Source of the DNA: Vitis vinifera
Lineage: Eukaryota; Streptophyta; Magnoliopsida; Vitales; Vitaceae
NCBI RefSeq assembly: GCF_030704535.1
Contig: NC_081817.1
Coordinates: forward strand, 2,247,001-2,311,000
Direction of reading: 5' to 3'
DNA: 64,000 nt
Shown here: positions 39,215 to 52,422 of the stretch, piece after piece
How the letters are laid out: every line of letters starts with the position of its first letter
Numbering within the stretch: the first letter of the stretch is position 1
The notes under the pieces: generated by a model
Seen by the model: the letters and a program-made list of their open reading frames with translations, nothing else
Databases searched by the model: none
What the model was told of the DNA's origin: nothing
Translations under genes and position numbers: made by a program

Positions 39215-40782
39215 TGTTGTAGTATGTGACTCATATTAAGTAAAAGACAGGACAAAAAAAGGGGACAAATGCCGGAGCAAAGTGATCTATATGGTACAAC
39301 CAGAAGGGTTTATTCAACCTAGACAAGAACACTTGGTCTTTAAATTAAGGAAATCACTTTATGGGTTGAAGTAGTCCCGTTTGACTCCTATATGATCAAG
39401 ATTGGCTACAAGAGATGTGAGTATGATTGTTGTGTTTATGTAAATAGCCTAGATGATAATTCGTCTATTTTTCTATTACTTTATGTGGATGACATGTTAA
39501 TTGTTGCAAAAAGTATGATTGAGGTCAATAAATTGAAGTATTTGTTGAGCAAGGAATTTGACATGAAGGATTTAGGTGCAACCAAGAAAATCCTCGGGAT
39601 GGAGATTCACATGGATAGAGCTTTAGGGAGATTATGGTTATCTCAGCATAGCTATGTCAAGAGAGTGCTGGAGAAGTTCAACATGGATAACGTAAAACCA
39701 ATAAGTACACCTTTGGCAAATCATTTTAGATTGTCTACTAATCAATGCCCAAAGACAAATGATGAAGTGAAAGACATGTCAAAGGTTCCATATGCAAGTG
39801 CAGTGGGATGCTTGATGTATGCTATGGTTTGTACAAGACTAGATTTGGCACATGCTGTTAGTGTGGTGAGCAAGTTTCTATCAAATCTGGGAAGAATGGG
39901 TTGCTATGTAGTCAAGTGGATATTTAGATATTTAAGGGGTACTATAGACTATGGCATCATGTTCAACAAGAGGTCTACCACAGGTTATGTCTACCACGCT
40001 ATCTACTACTAAGTCAGAATATATGGCAATAGCTGAGGCTGCAAAGGAATCATTATGGCTTACAGGTTTGGTCAAGGAGTTGGGTATTCAGTAAGGTGGA
40101 GTTCAATTATATTATGATAGTCAGAGTGCTATTTATTTGGCAAAGAACCAGGTGTATCATGCAATGACCAAACACATAGATGTGAGGTTTCACAAGATTA
40201 GGGAATTGGTTTCTTCTGGTGAATTGTTACTTGAGAAGGTTCACACCTCTGAGAATGAAACTGACATGTTGACAAAGCCTATTACCACAAAAAAGTTCAA
40301 GCATTGCTTGAACTTGGCTAATGTCTCCAAATGCTAGATAGGAAATGCCCCAACCTATGGTCCTAGGTGGAGTTACAAGCTATGTTTCTTGTCTCCTAAG
40401 GGAGGGAGTGAATATTCGCCAAGGTTGAGATTATTGTAGTATGTGGCTCATATTAAGTGAAAGACATATGGAGAAAAAAAGAAGGCAAATGTCGGAGTGA
40501 TGACATTTGTCATTCAAGCCTGTATCTTTATTATTGTGGGCGAACGATAGGTTGGGGGGGGGGGGGGGGGGTGCAGGGGGCGTTCAGTGGTATTTTTGAA
40601 ATTTCAATACCTGAGGATTAGTATAAATACCCTTTTATGTAACCCTAATTTGATACATAGTGAAAGTTTTCTTCCTTATTCCCGTGGACGTAGGTAATTT
40701 GCCAAACCACGTTAAATCTGTGTGTTTTTATTCTTTTCGATTTCTTTAATTTTCACCATAAATCGTTTCACCTAAATCAACA
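39215..40782 (+). mobile_element. Internally deleted Ty1/copia fossil in intron 3 of the DHAR pseudogene
   Basis: This copia-family element has lost its front half. It consists of a short remnant of the 5' LTR (from 39,215), then reverse transcriptase with the YVDD-type motif (LLLYVDDMLIVAK), an RNase H part, a polypurine tract, and a 3' LTR from about 40,433 to 40,782. The ends read TGTTGTAG and ATCAACA, and a 5-bp target duplication GTTTT lies at 39,210-39,214 and 40,783-40,787. It is broken by a large internal deletion and a few smaller breaks. It is of moderate age, younger than the DHAR duplication. Confidence 0.9.
40554..40571 (+). repeat. Homopolymer of 18 G
   Basis: An uninterrupted run of 18 G sits inside the 3' LTR of the copia fossil. 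Such runs are rare in plant DNA and prone to length errors in sequencing. Confidence 0.95.
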
Positions 40783-41101
40783 GTTTTTAACATTTATAAT
40801 ACTTGAAAAATACTTAAAAAATAAAAATTTTCAAGTATTAAAAAGACTAAAAATACTTCCCCGAATCACTGTGAAATGCATTCTCAGAGTGAATTTCAAT
40901 GATTCTAAAAAATATTTTTAATATTTCAATCACTTAATAATAAAATTTTTGAAACATTTTAATCTTTCTATCACTTGAATTATAAACTTTTTGAAACGTT
41001 ACAAATATTGGAAGTGTTCCTAAAATAATGGTCAAATGGACTAGTATCATTGAGATGGATTTTTTTGGGTAGTTGCTTGATATGCAATTGGAGGTTTTTA
41101 A

Positions 41102-41469
41102 GGATGCATTTAGTTGCTGAGAAAATGGAGAAGAAAAGAAAATGAGAACTAGAACCATTTTCTTTCCTGTTGTTGTGGCAGACAACAGAAATAAACTTCA
41201 TGCTTGCTTTTTTGTGGAGATGAGGATTCCTGCCTCTTGTGGAGAAGAAAAAAAGATAGAAAGTTGGAGGAAAACATGTTTGGAAACACGTTTTTTGGTT
41301 TTCAAAAATACTTCCTAGAAATGGGTCATTTTACAAAACAAGAAAATATTTTTTTTTTTCCTGTTTGTATTTTACATTAAAAATCTGAAAATCAATCTTT
41401 TATGCTTTATACTAAGAGAAAATCACTATTTTTTTTTCTTTCCTACTTTCTAGCAACCAAACATAACCC
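41102..41469. mobile_element. Tourist-like (PIF/Harbinger) MITE in the DHAR pseudogene
   Basis: The ends GGATGCATTTAGTTGCTG and (reverse complement) GGGTTATGTTTGGTTGCTA match as imperfect inverted repeats. A TAA target duplication lies at 41,099-41,101 and 41,470-41,472. The intact DHAR has a shortened, decayed version in its intron 3 (about 34,788-35,100). Confidence 0.65.
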
Positions 41470-41779
41470 TAAAGTTTTGTTTGAAATTTTCTAATGATAA
41501 TCAAGCTTTGTAATCTTAACCTGCAGGTGGTTTTCTCTCTGGAGTCCTTCAAAACCAAGGCACCACCGGACTTCGTAATTGCAGGATGGGCAGCGGAGAT
41601 TGCTAGGAGATCATAAGTTATGAGAGGGTATGTGGGATCTGTCTGCTTCTCAAGACTTTTGGACCCACTGGTCCCACTCCCTACACTGCTTGCTTGTCTC
41701 TAATAATAAATCTATTTATCAATCACTATCTTAGCCATGGTTCTATTTACTCTTTGCTCCTACCATTACATTTATCTCC

Positions 41780-42929
41780 TTGGCTGCCTTCGTTGAAGCC
41801 CATTATAACATGTCATCTAAACATGCATACCATGTGCCAAAAAGCTTACGAATTTGAAGGGTGTCGAGGTCCACAAGAAAGCACCATTCAATTGCTCGAT
41901 CGTTTGGGGCTAATGCAGTTTGATCAATCACATTCTTTGGATATTGATGTCTAGAATCTATTAACTGCAAAATTATAAACCTTTCTAGAAGAAAATTCTC
42001 AAATCTTAGATTTATTTTGATTTACATCCATATATGCATAGCTCCATGTGGTAATTTTGAACCAGAATATTCAATCAGTTCCTATTGATGTAAGTGATAA
42101 GTCTCATTTTCTTTTTCCTTTGAAATTAAAGATTGGGACTATGGGGCAATGACTCAAACCAAACAAAAGATCGAGTTGGGTTCTTAGGCATTGTGCTGAA
42201 CACATCATAGGGTATCCTAAAAGAGACTTGAAAGATTCTTATGTGTCCCCCATATAAAACTAAAGACACAGGGAAAACAAGGTTTTAGGGGGGAAAAAAA
42301 AGTTGAAAATGGAAAAACCCACATCGACAAAGTAAGAAAAACACACCACTACGCCTTCTGACTTTTGAGCAGTATGTAAACTACCCATAAAGCATGGTTG
42401 AAAATTCATCTAAAAAGGAGTTTCAAAAATGAAAAAAAAATAAAAATTAGAAGCTTTATTACACATCAAGTCCCATTCATTGACCCATTCACTGTAATCC
42501 CACGGCCCAACATAAAAGAGGTAGAGGGCATGGAAGACAACAGATTGAAGTGAGAGCTCAGAGGCAGTCATTTCAGGCCATTCCTTCAATCCCAAAAACG
42601 GTTGCCATCACTTTATGTCATATGAATCTATGATCGCTCCACCACAAACATCACATGCCATTCTCTATATATCTCTACAAAAACACACGACTTAACGAAG
42701 ATTCCAGGAGTCACACTCCTTACTTCTATTCGGTTCATCTTGCAATTTTCAATAGAATTAAACCATTTGCAGTCTAAAAGATGACTGAATGAGATTGGTT
42801 ATTGCATGTTGAATGAGTTCATAATACATAAACAAAGGGGATGAGCGGCATATTTATGTACCATATACAGTAAGTCTCTGCCCTTTTCTGGATGTGGGGT
42901 AGAGATCATTTTCAATGGGATATTATGGT
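41780..42929. other. Spacer between the DHAR pseudogene and RPGE-like copy 1
   Basis: Up to about 42,100 this is the tail of the DHAR duplication. From about 42,590 it shares sequence with about 52,090-52,300, marking the 3' side of the RPGE-like duplication. No gene is seen. Confidence 0.5.
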
Positions 42930-43689
42930 TTATGTGTCTGGGTCTTTGGAGGAGTCTGCAGGATCTTTGGAGGAGCTCCGGTGATCTTTAGAGGTGGAAT
43001 CTGATATCATCTTTTGGATCAATTCGTCGGTCTCTGCCTCTGACAGACGGTCGTCCTTAGTTTGAGTTTGAGTGTTGTAGCCTTCAAAGAATTCCTTGTT
43101 CTCTTTCTCCAATTCATTCCACACTGCATGCACAAACTTTTTCTAGAGGCCATAATGCAACCACTATATATGCCATTTACTTGATGAAAAGAAGACATAG
43201 GGCACATGCTCATGCATGATGGTATATCGAGATGTGGAGTATGCTGGGTCGAGGAAATTTGACCCGTTAATGAAACTAGCATGCATGCGAGAATATTTCT
43301 CTTTGAAGTGTTTTTAGTAGAAGTATCTTTTTATAAATTTTCTCCAAGAATCATCAATCGACGCTATAATTGAATATCTAATTTTTCTTTAAAAACACTT
43401 TTTAAATTAGAACCGTTTTTTAAAAACACCATCAAACAAACTCGAAAAATACTAACCGGTAGAGGTGATGACGGGTTCGATGTTTGCATGTTTGGAGAGG
43501 GCTTCCATGCACTCTTCTTTACTCATGTGGAAGATCAAACAATTCTCTATTAGGTGTTGTACCTGCAATTCAACCCACCAATACATATCAGCAAAAACAA
43601 GATCAAATATGGGAGACCTGGGCATGAAAAATGATGTTACATATGATTTGAGTCACCATATGTATGTATGAAGCAGAAGAGTCCCCCAT
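42930..43689 (-). CDS. TIGR01589 (A_thal_3526; PEL/RPGE-like) protein, copy 1
   Basis: Exons are 43,689-43,657 (MGDSSASYIHM), 43,562-43,457 and 43,123-42,930. They give 110 aa with GT-AG introns and consistent phases. The whole conserved domain is present: VQHLIENCLIFHMSKEECME, ALSKHANIEPVITSTVWNEL, EKENKEFFEGY. A short acidic tail (RLSEAETDELIQKMISDS) and a duplicated SKD-rich end follow, making it 17 aa longer than copy 2. The Arabidopsis relatives (such as At3g55240 and At5g02580) act as small repressors of photosynthetic gene expression, and overexpression gives a pseudo-etiolated phenotype. Intron 2 is about 200 bp longer than in the other copies because of an AT-rich MITE-like insertion (about 43,295-43,450). 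Confidence 0.88.
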
Positions 43690-46367
43690 AACTGCTAGTC
43701 CGTGACCTCTGAAAACCAAGTATCAACCCTAACCAAGCAGAAAAAATCAAGAGTAAGGAGAAACAGAAGAAGAATGAGGGAGTTGGTAGGAGCCTGATGA
43801 TCAAGGAGTGCATAGTCCGGGAAGTCACGAATGAATATATGATTAGGGTGAAGGGGGGTGATTGGAGGGTGAGGACAGAAGTCCCACGTGAGAGATAAAC
43901 GATAATTGGTGGAGAAGAGATTGGAGAAGATTCGTAAACGAGCGTTCTTTGTCTTGTAGGAATACCCATTCGAAAGGCCTCATCACCCCTCCCACGTGAT
44001 CAGTAGGTCCTCCACAATTCGACATCCTCCGAACAGACAAACTCAAGGCATCCTATGGCATGGTCCTACCAGATGCATCCATGGTTCAAATGATCGGTTG
44101 GTACCGGCACCTGTTTGCAGAAACGTATTCGTCTTGGTCATAGTCGCAATGTATCCATCTCTGTCGTAACCAATTCCATACTGAATTGGTATCATGTGAG
44201 TAGACAATAACTTGATTTCAACTTATATATGAATCGTTTGATTCGATCAGAGATCAACTGCGAGTCATAACACCATCACTCCAATCTAATAAAATAATCC
44301 ATACATATCTCAGAGTTTTCCTCCTCAATTAAAAAAAAAATACCTTAATACATGATGCATGAGTTGAAACAAAAAATTCACATTAATTTATTTTTAAAAT
44401 AATTATTTTTACGTTACACCTTTATATAATTATTTAGATAATATTAAATATGATAAAATATTTATCTAGAGTTAGTAAATTTTATTGATATGTTCATTCA
44501 TTTCATTAATTTTTTTTTTTAAGATTATGTTTGGTTTCTAGAAAGTATCGGAAAAGAAATAATACTAAAAAAAAATAACTCTCATATTTGATTTTACAGG
44601 GAAAAGCATTAAAAAGAATTATTGATTTTAAATTTTTTTAATATATATATTCTCAGCTTATTTTTTCATTCAACTTTTTGGTTTTATTTTCTGAACTTTT
44701 AGGGATTCTCCAGTCATTCCTTTGAGAATTCATGGGTATCTCTGTAAGTCAGCTCCAGTGCTCTCCCCCGCTTGCGAGCATATGTGATGTGGAGCACTTG
44801 GATTGGTTGCCAGAATTATGGAATCCATCCGGATCGATGTTGATATGAAGCTCCACTCTCCTGCCTTTTTCCACTTGCTTGCTCTGAATATCGTGGCTCG
44901 ATCTGCTCAGTGTCATGTCTATGCTTTACAGGTTGTTTTCATCTCCTTCCCCATACAAACACAGAGAAAGGGGCAGCCCTTTGTGGAGATTCTCGACCAT
45001 TCTACGGGCTCTGCTCTGATCATTTGGACAAGATTCCATCTTCCATCTCTTTCAATCACCTCGCCCACCCTTTGTTTCTTTCCAAGTGTCGTTTGGCTGC
45101 TGCTTACTAACATTATACCAATCCTATGACTCAACCCATTTTGGAGCCTAGGCTTCTTATCGGTTTTTACACCTAGGAGATCAGTTTGATTCATTTTGTA
45201 GATCATTTCTTAAACATAAATACCATTATTACAGGATCAACTGCATGGGAATTAATCAACCTCAAATTTCCAACACAAAATCTAACTTCATTTGAATATA
45301 TATAGACCAAATTTCGTTATAAAGTTCCGGGCATGATGATTGATGAGTGAGCCCCATGTTGCACAATAAACCAAAAGCAAAACCAATGATAGACATGAAT
45401 CCAAACAAAATGTGGTACGTACCTGCCCAAGATATATTCTTCAAATACATGTTCTCTCTCAACTGGAACCCTAGTAAAGGTGCAGAGATACCAGAGAGTT
45501 GATCATTTGTATGCCTTTGTTTCTCCTTTTTTTTTTTTTCTCTTTAATCTGCCACCTTGAGTTAACAAAAACAACGAGAAGAGAATTCCCAATGAAAGAT
45601 ATTGGTGTATTAGCCTTTTGTGCCATGTGCCATGTCAACACATAGAAGTGACTTGTGACCTATCATTTTAGGTGGAGCATAGCCAACATGTCATTTGCGT
45701 ATTGGTTTAGAATCAAGAAGCAATTTTCCTACTTGCTTGTATTATTCATGTTTGGCGCCAACCACCTTTTGATGTGTGCTCATCGTCAAGATTGCTGTGC
45801 TTCAACTTGCTTGTCTTTTACCAGTCCTTTTCCGTTTGCAGTATATCATACCGACAAACGATGATGTGAAATGGAAGGCAAAAAACATACCCATGAATGG
45901 ATGTAGCCTAGCAGTTGATGAACCAACAGAATGATGATCACATTTAATCAACAACATGGGTGTATCGTTAATCACTATTGTGTAGACTTAGTAAAACTCA
46001 GGGCAACTAGGATGGATTTAATATTGATGGTTAGAGATAGAAGGAATGATTAGAAAGAGCTGAGTGCCATGTGGAATGTGTATTCCAAAGTCATATATCC
46101 TTTTGAATGGATCAAAACATTCCTGAACAGCAGATAATAATAATAGAATTATAGAACCAAATTCCATCGTGGGCCTGGGAATGTCTGAAGTGCTTTTAGT
46201 TAAAGTAATTTATCTGAAAATATTTTTGGAAAAATCACCGATCACATATTTCTTTAAAAATCACTACAAGTGATTTTTAAATTTTGTTTTTTTTTTAAAA
46301 TAGTTTTTTAATTTTTTTTTAAAATTTTTATTTTTATGCTAGAAATGTTTCTTTGTGAAACAAACTC
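43690..46367. other. Spacer upstream of RPGE-like copy 1, partly duplicated
   Basis: About 44,990-45,130 and 45,360-45,430 align with 53,510-53,660 and 54,060-54,120 behind copy 2, so this flank belongs to the same segmental duplication. A weak TATA (atatat, about 43,834) occupies the position of the copy-2 TATA box. A partial MITE end (attatgtttggtttctagaa) is at about 44,523. No gene is called. Confidence 0.5.
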
Positions 46368-46370
46368 TTA

Positions 46371-46697
46371 GGCTATGTTTGGTTCTCGGAAAATTTGAGG
46401 GAAAATGCGAGGGAAAGAAAATACAAAGGAAAAGTAGAAGGAAAGAAAAAGTGAAGGAAAATAAAAAAATAGATTAAAAGTTGATAAATTATTTTTTTTG
46501 TTACTTCAAACTCATTTTATTTATTTTAACTCATCAATATAAAGATTAAATAATTTAAAAATACATAAGTGTTTAATTAGTTTTAATTATATTTGATTTT
46601 CTTTGATATTTTTCATAGGACAACCAAATATGAGAAAATCATTTTCCTTATCATTTTTTTTTCTTTCCTTTGTACTTTCTGGGAACCAAACATAGCC
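46371..46697. mobile_element. Tourist-like (PIF/Harbinger) MITE
   Basis: This 327-bp element has terminal inverted repeats GGCTATGTTTGGTTC... and ...GAACCAAACATAGCC and a TTA target duplication on each side (46,368-46,370 and 46,698-46,700). Both are diagnostic of the Tourist group. There is no coding content. Confidence 0.9.
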
Positions 46698-46700
46698 TTA

Positions 46701-48420
46701 GTATGTTCTGGAGGGTTATATATTGATTGAAGAAGTAAAAAATATGATATCTCCAACTTGAGTATAGAATATGGCCTCCTAAAGCTACTTAGGCTTAATG
46801 AATAGATTAACGTCTCTACAAAATAAATATTGATTAAGTAAACCTGATTTAAGCCATAAATATCTAGTGGCCAAACCAAAAGAAAGCCACCCAAGGAAAA
46901 TCATAAAACAACTCAAGGTATATATAAGAAGCACTTAAAGTAAGAAGAAATTCGAGAAAATCTCATAATTCGTGGAGGTGCAGATAATACTTGAAGTACT
47001 ACTATGTTACATGAGGTCTCAATCTTGAGAGAATATTAAACCAGTTATTTGACTTATGGATGAGATCTTAAGATGATCATATATTACCTATAAATTGATT
47101 GTCTTGATTAAGACATGTGACAATAGATATGTTTAGATACCATGATATCTTATATAATTGAGATAGTATGTTAACTTGGGTAATTGAAAGGATTTGTAAT
47201 CATATAAACCATGACCATAGTGGCTCTTTTAGCAGAATTTGACATATTTTGTTTGTAAATTACAGTGTATCAATTAATCACAAAATAAGAGGATCCAAAT
47301 TCAAGTATTGTAGAGGTAATTTTGAAAGGTTGGTAACATCTACCTCATTAGATTAATTTGAATGCAAATTTATGGAAAGTTTACATATAATGGATAGTAG
47401 ATCATGGACTTGGAAAATTAATTGAATTTAATTTAATTAATTTTCATGTTTATGTAATTTCATAGGATATTGGAGTGCAATTGATTTTTTCTAATAAAGT
47501 GTTGAGTCAATTTCAAAATTGAATTATTAAGAAGTTCATATTTCTTATGAGTCCTAATAGTCATTTACTTGAGTTCATATTTTTTGTTGACATAAAGTTT
47601 TGAGGTTTCTTTTTTTTGGAAAATTGATCTTTTATATACATGGGGTGTTTTGGTAAAAGTCTAAGATTACATGACATTTTATGATTGATTAATTTGATTT
47701 TTATAAATTGGTCTAATTACTTAATTAAATATAGTGTGTAAGATTAAGTAATCCAAACCTTAGATAGACTTAAATTAATTATATTCACAAAAAGGTCTAT
47801 ATAAACCCCTTTTAAGGGTTTAAAGTTAACAATTCTAACCCATTGTCTTATAGAGAGCCTTCATCTCACTAGTAGCCATTTTGCACAAGTGCCAAAACTT
47901 ATAGAACGATTGATTGGGTGGAAGATTACTAGGTCATTGAGACTTTCTTCAACGAGTAGAGTTTGTCAGGGAACATTTAATCAAAGGTAAAATGTTTAAA
48001 CCCTAAATTATTAGAAAGCATATGCTTATGATCCAACGATATCCCAACACTACCTATACTAAGACTATCTAGATAAGTAAGCTTAATCAAGAAGAAGAAT
48101 TCGCTAGGATGCAGACCATGAAGTCAATTACTTAGGGGAACTTGCCTGTATGGGATGTATTGATGGTTAAGTCAAGACGCTTTGACATTAAATCAGAAGT
48201 ATGAAGAGTTAGAAGTAGAGATCCAAGCTTGAAGCTAAGCTCTCTTTAATATGAAACAAGCTCTCAGAGGAACCATTCAAAATTTTGTACATTGGTTTGT
48301 CATTGAAATGATTCAGGTAGAAACAATCTAAAAAGGGGGGGCTTTTTTAACTTTTGCGGCAATTTTAAAAAATTATAATTAAAAAATGATAGTTGTGAAA
48401 ATATTGATAGATTTACGACA
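46701..48420. other. Repeat-rich, gene-free spacer
   Basis: No gene is supported. About 46,900-48,300 has the look of old LTR-element terminal sequence (a TATA-like 'tatataaacccc' near 47,800 and a pre-intron-like tail), but I see no matching second copy in the window. Confidence 0.35.
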
Positions 48421-48429
48421 GTTTTGGCC

Positions 48430-49345
48430 ACGTGAAAAGTGTCTTTTGAAGAGACACCTTTCATAAATTTCAAAATCATGAAAGAATTGAATTTAAGCTA
48501 AAGGTGTCTCTTCAAGAGACACCTTCTACAATTCCAAAAAAATTGATTTATATTAAAAGTGTCTCTTAAAAAAACACTTTCCACATGGCAAAAAATCCAA
48601 TATGCATTAAAGGTGTCTCTTGAAGAGACACTTTCCATAATTTGATAAATTTGAATGTTTTATGAATTTGATTTTAAAGTTAAAGATGTCTCTTGAAGAG
48701 AAACCTTCTAGAATTCCAAAAAATTATATTTATACTAAAGGTGTCTCTTGGAAAGACACTTTACACAATTCCATAAAATTCAATATGTATTAAAATTTGT
48801 GGAAATGATTTTAAAGCTAAAAATGTCTCTCTTCAATGTATGAAAATTGTGGAAAGTGTCTCTTCAAGAGACACTTTCAATATAAACCCAATTTTTTTAA
48901 AATAATGGAAGGTGTCTAGACCTTCAAGAGACACCTTCAATATAATTCCATTTTTTGGGAATTGTGAAATGTGTTAAAAAATATTGGGTTTATACTATAA
49001 GCGTTTGTTCAAAATACACTTTCCACAATTTTCATTCAAACAGTGGAAAATTTTGAATTTATGTTGAAGGTGTCTCTTGAAGAGACACCTTCCATAATTA
49101 CAAAAAAATGGAATTATATTCGGACGCCTTTCATAATTTTTTAAAAATTGGGTTTATATTGAAAGTGTCTCTTAAAGAGACACTTTCCACAATTTTTCAG
49201 TGGAAATTTCGAATTTTAAAAAGGGACATTCTACAATTCCCAAAAAATAAAATTATACTAAAGGTCTCTTCAAGAGACACTTTCCACAATTTTCATTATT
49301 TGTTAAAAAATTTTACTTTATACTGAAAGTGTCTCTTCAAGAAAA
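48430..49345. repeat. Array of short palindromes (GTGTCTCTTSAAGAGACAC)
   Basis: About fifteen copies, some partial or mutated, of a 19-bp self-complementary core GTGTCTCTT(C/G)AAGAGACAC are spaced 40-100 bp apart. The linkers also repeat ('ttccacaatt', 'attccaaaaaa', 'tatactaaa'). Copies occur with either central base. No ORF is present. The preceding 48,345-48,430 reads like the end of a DNA transposon, so this may be the subterminal region of a large CACTA- or MULE-type element. No transposase is seen. Confidence 0.8.
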
Positions 49346-52300
49346 AAAAAATTATATCTCTTAATTAGTATTACCTACCGTACAACCAAATGTTTAAAGT
49401 TTATCACCTGTATACATTATAATCAATATTTTGCCAAATAAAAAGATAGTATTTTTAATTTTTCCAAATAATAACTTGAAGGTGTCTCTTATTTATTTTT
49501 TATTTTAACAAATAAAAAGTTAGTATATCCATTTTGCCCAGTGAAGAATCTCATTGGATTTGAATTTGAATTTAAATTTGAATTTCAATTCTTACAGGTA
49601 CTAATCTAATCAGGTTATTATTTTTTATTTTTTTGCAACCCCCGTTTGATTCCCAAGAAAATCCATCCCCTATTCGCTTTCCAGGAAAATTCATCCTCCT
49701 TTGATTTCCGAGAAAATCCATGAAAAGCCCCAACCAAAACAAACAAAAAAAAAATGCCTTTTTTTTTGCTCGTGCTTTCTGGATTTGTTCTAAGGGTCTC
49801 TTTGCTTTTGTGCCATTGGATTTAAATTTCACAAACCCTAAATCCACGATTTTTGAGCCAGGCTGAAAAACACAACCTTTCCTCTCAAATCATGATTAGA
49901 TTACCAAATAGTATCTTATGTTTTTTTATAAAAAAAATTGGATAGATTTTGTATCATGTACGCTGGCTGGACTGGTAGGAAATATTGGGAAAATTTTTTT
50001 TTTCAACTTTCCCACATTTTCTTGGCAACCAAACAAAATCACAACAAACCGAACCACAAAAAAATTAAAACTTTCTCCATAATTTTTAGTCTACTCAGTT
50101 TCATTGTAAAAAAAAACGAAAACTTTATTTTTTTTACAACTTTTCCACACTTTCTCGATGACCAAACACAACCACACCACCAAATATAACCACAAAACTT
50201 ACAAAAAACACCGGGGGCAATGGTTTCTCAGATCTGCACTTCACTTCCTTCCTATTGGTGTTGAGGCAAGGATCTCTAACCCATGTTCAGCGTGCGAGAT
50301 AAAACATAGTTCAACATGCGAGATAATATGTTTTCAGGTAGAGGAGTTTTGATGCAGAGAAGAAAAACGAGAAGGGAAATGGAAAGGGGGGAATGAGTTT
50401 TCATATCTCATCCTACGTGTTATCCTACGTGTTCAAAAGTATCTTAGAATTGGAATTATTTTCCAATCTACGATATTTTAAATATTATTTTTTCTAATAG
50501 CAGTACATTTATCAAGAATCCTAAAAAAGGGCCTAATAATATGTGGTACGCAGAGGAGCACGCATTACTTGAAAAAGGTAACAATGTATAATAAGCTTAG
50601 GTAAGACAATGGGAAAGACAAATCAAACTTTGGTCAATGCTAGAAAAATCTAAAAATAGCAATCAACATATACCACTGGAAAAGACATCACAAAGGTCAA
50701 AAGACTCTTGGTTCATTGCATCCAAAAATTGCATGTAACAGTAAAAGAAAAAAAAAATTCAGCCCAAACCATTGTAATATTTTGTTCGTGTTTAATCTTC
50801 TCATTGAAGAGGAGCTGTGCTCAACTGTTGCACATTTGCCCACAAAGTGTTCTGCTTCCTCGCCTATGCCCTGATCAATGTAGAGCTATATACCTGGACA
50901 GAAAGGACCAGTTACCAGGCCAAAATGCACCCAAAAGAGGTAAAAAAAAAATGCATTCATGCAACAAAGAAGTTAATTGAGGTAGGAGGCAATAACACGC
51001 CCAGACATAAGTGAAGGATCCGTCCCTTTCTTTACAAACTATGATTAATATAAATAATGCCCACCAAAAAGGACTAGATATCTCCATAGATAGCCACTCA
51101 ACTATCCTTACAAGGTCTAGTCTCCATCTGACAACATGACAGATCGTACCAACCTTGTTTGAAAATCTTGGCTAACCCCAAAAATACTCATGATTAAGAT
51201 TTCTTTTTCTGCTATTCACTAATGCTGAGTTTGATATTGCAAAAGTAGGTTCAATAGCTAGTCCAGAGAACCCTGCAATTCATTTTTTTTCATGCGTCTT
51301 GAGCATTGATACTTCTTTGGAATAAGTTAGGCAAACTTCCAAAATGAAGGTTGTCTTTTTCTCTTCTCATATTTTGGATTAATTAAAAATTTTGATCTTT
51401 TATCTTTATCTCACCTTATTTTCTTTCCCCCTTAAATCCTGTAAATTTAAATGTCAAAAAAATTGATAGTTTAATATGATATCAAAGTTTGATTTGAAGG
51501 GAAATCATGATAAAATAATTAGGGTGGATTTAATATGATTGAATTCGACTTTAGTCAAATTCCATTTGATTGGACTGTGCTGGTTTTTAAATTTGAATTG
51601 GATTCGTGAAATTGAAAATAATAGGTATAGTTGTGGGTTTAACTGGAATCCAACATCAATTCCTACTCATGATATGAAATATTTAATTCTATAATTAATT
51701 TTTTAAATAATTTTAAATGGTCAGAGTTTATTGTTTTTTGGTTGATCAAACCTAGCTATCAACCTATATTCATGACTTAACAACTCATCCAACTTGGAAA
51801 TAAATTCTAAAGTCTTAAAACCAAGACCATCCCCACTGAGGGCATAATCTCTCTTTTATGCTGTTGTTCAACACAATTTATTTGTTTGAAGGAAAATCTA
51901 TCAATCAATCGAAACAACACAGTTGCAGTGACAAGTGCCAACGCATGATCATGTATGTGATGTCCGATTCAATGGACCCATCCATCCGACATTTTCCATT
52001 ATTATTATGGAGTGATTGAAGGAGATGACATCACATACAACATCGATTATTGAGAAGTGAGATCAGCTCAATGGCAGTCGTTTTAGACCGTTGGTTCAAT
52101 CCCAAAAAAGGTTGCCGTCACTACTGGGCTGCGTCAACTGGCCCATCCAACTGGCTTTCCTACCAACATCACATTGATCTTCTCTATATCCCACTACTGA
52201 AGACAAGACTACTCAACAACTCCCACAAATAAACGCATGATATATACACCAAGATTCCAGGAGTATTTCCCAATAGAAATTTACCCAATTCGTAGAATCA

Positions 52301-52422
52301 AAGTTATTGCATGTACAACAAGTTCATTGGCTGCTGGATATGGATGATTCTGAGATGGGCAACTACGTTCGTACCAACCAGAAGCAAAAGGTAGGGAGAG
52401 TTGTCGAGGATTAATGTTCTGA
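49346..52422. other. Repeat-rich spacer between palindrome array and RPGE-like copy 2
   Basis: This is AT-rich DNA with poly-A/T, scattered MITE-like ends (ccaaacacaaccaca near 50,165) and a short self-similar stretch (about 49,640-49,725, 'agaaaatccat' repeats). One minus-strand open stretch (about 50,760-50,890) looks exon-like but is not identified. About 52,060-52,300 aligns with the 3' flank of RPGE-like copy 1. Confidence 0.4.

Noticed and set aside
39392-40012. Open frame with reverse-transcriptase motifs
   Set aside because: It is not a host gene. It is part of the copia fossil in the DHAR pseudogene and is annotated there.
44803-45129. Plus-strand open frame of 108 codons
   Set aside because: It falls in the flank shared with RPGE-like copy 2. 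The matching region there (53,430-53,660) does not keep the frame open, so conservation does not support coding.
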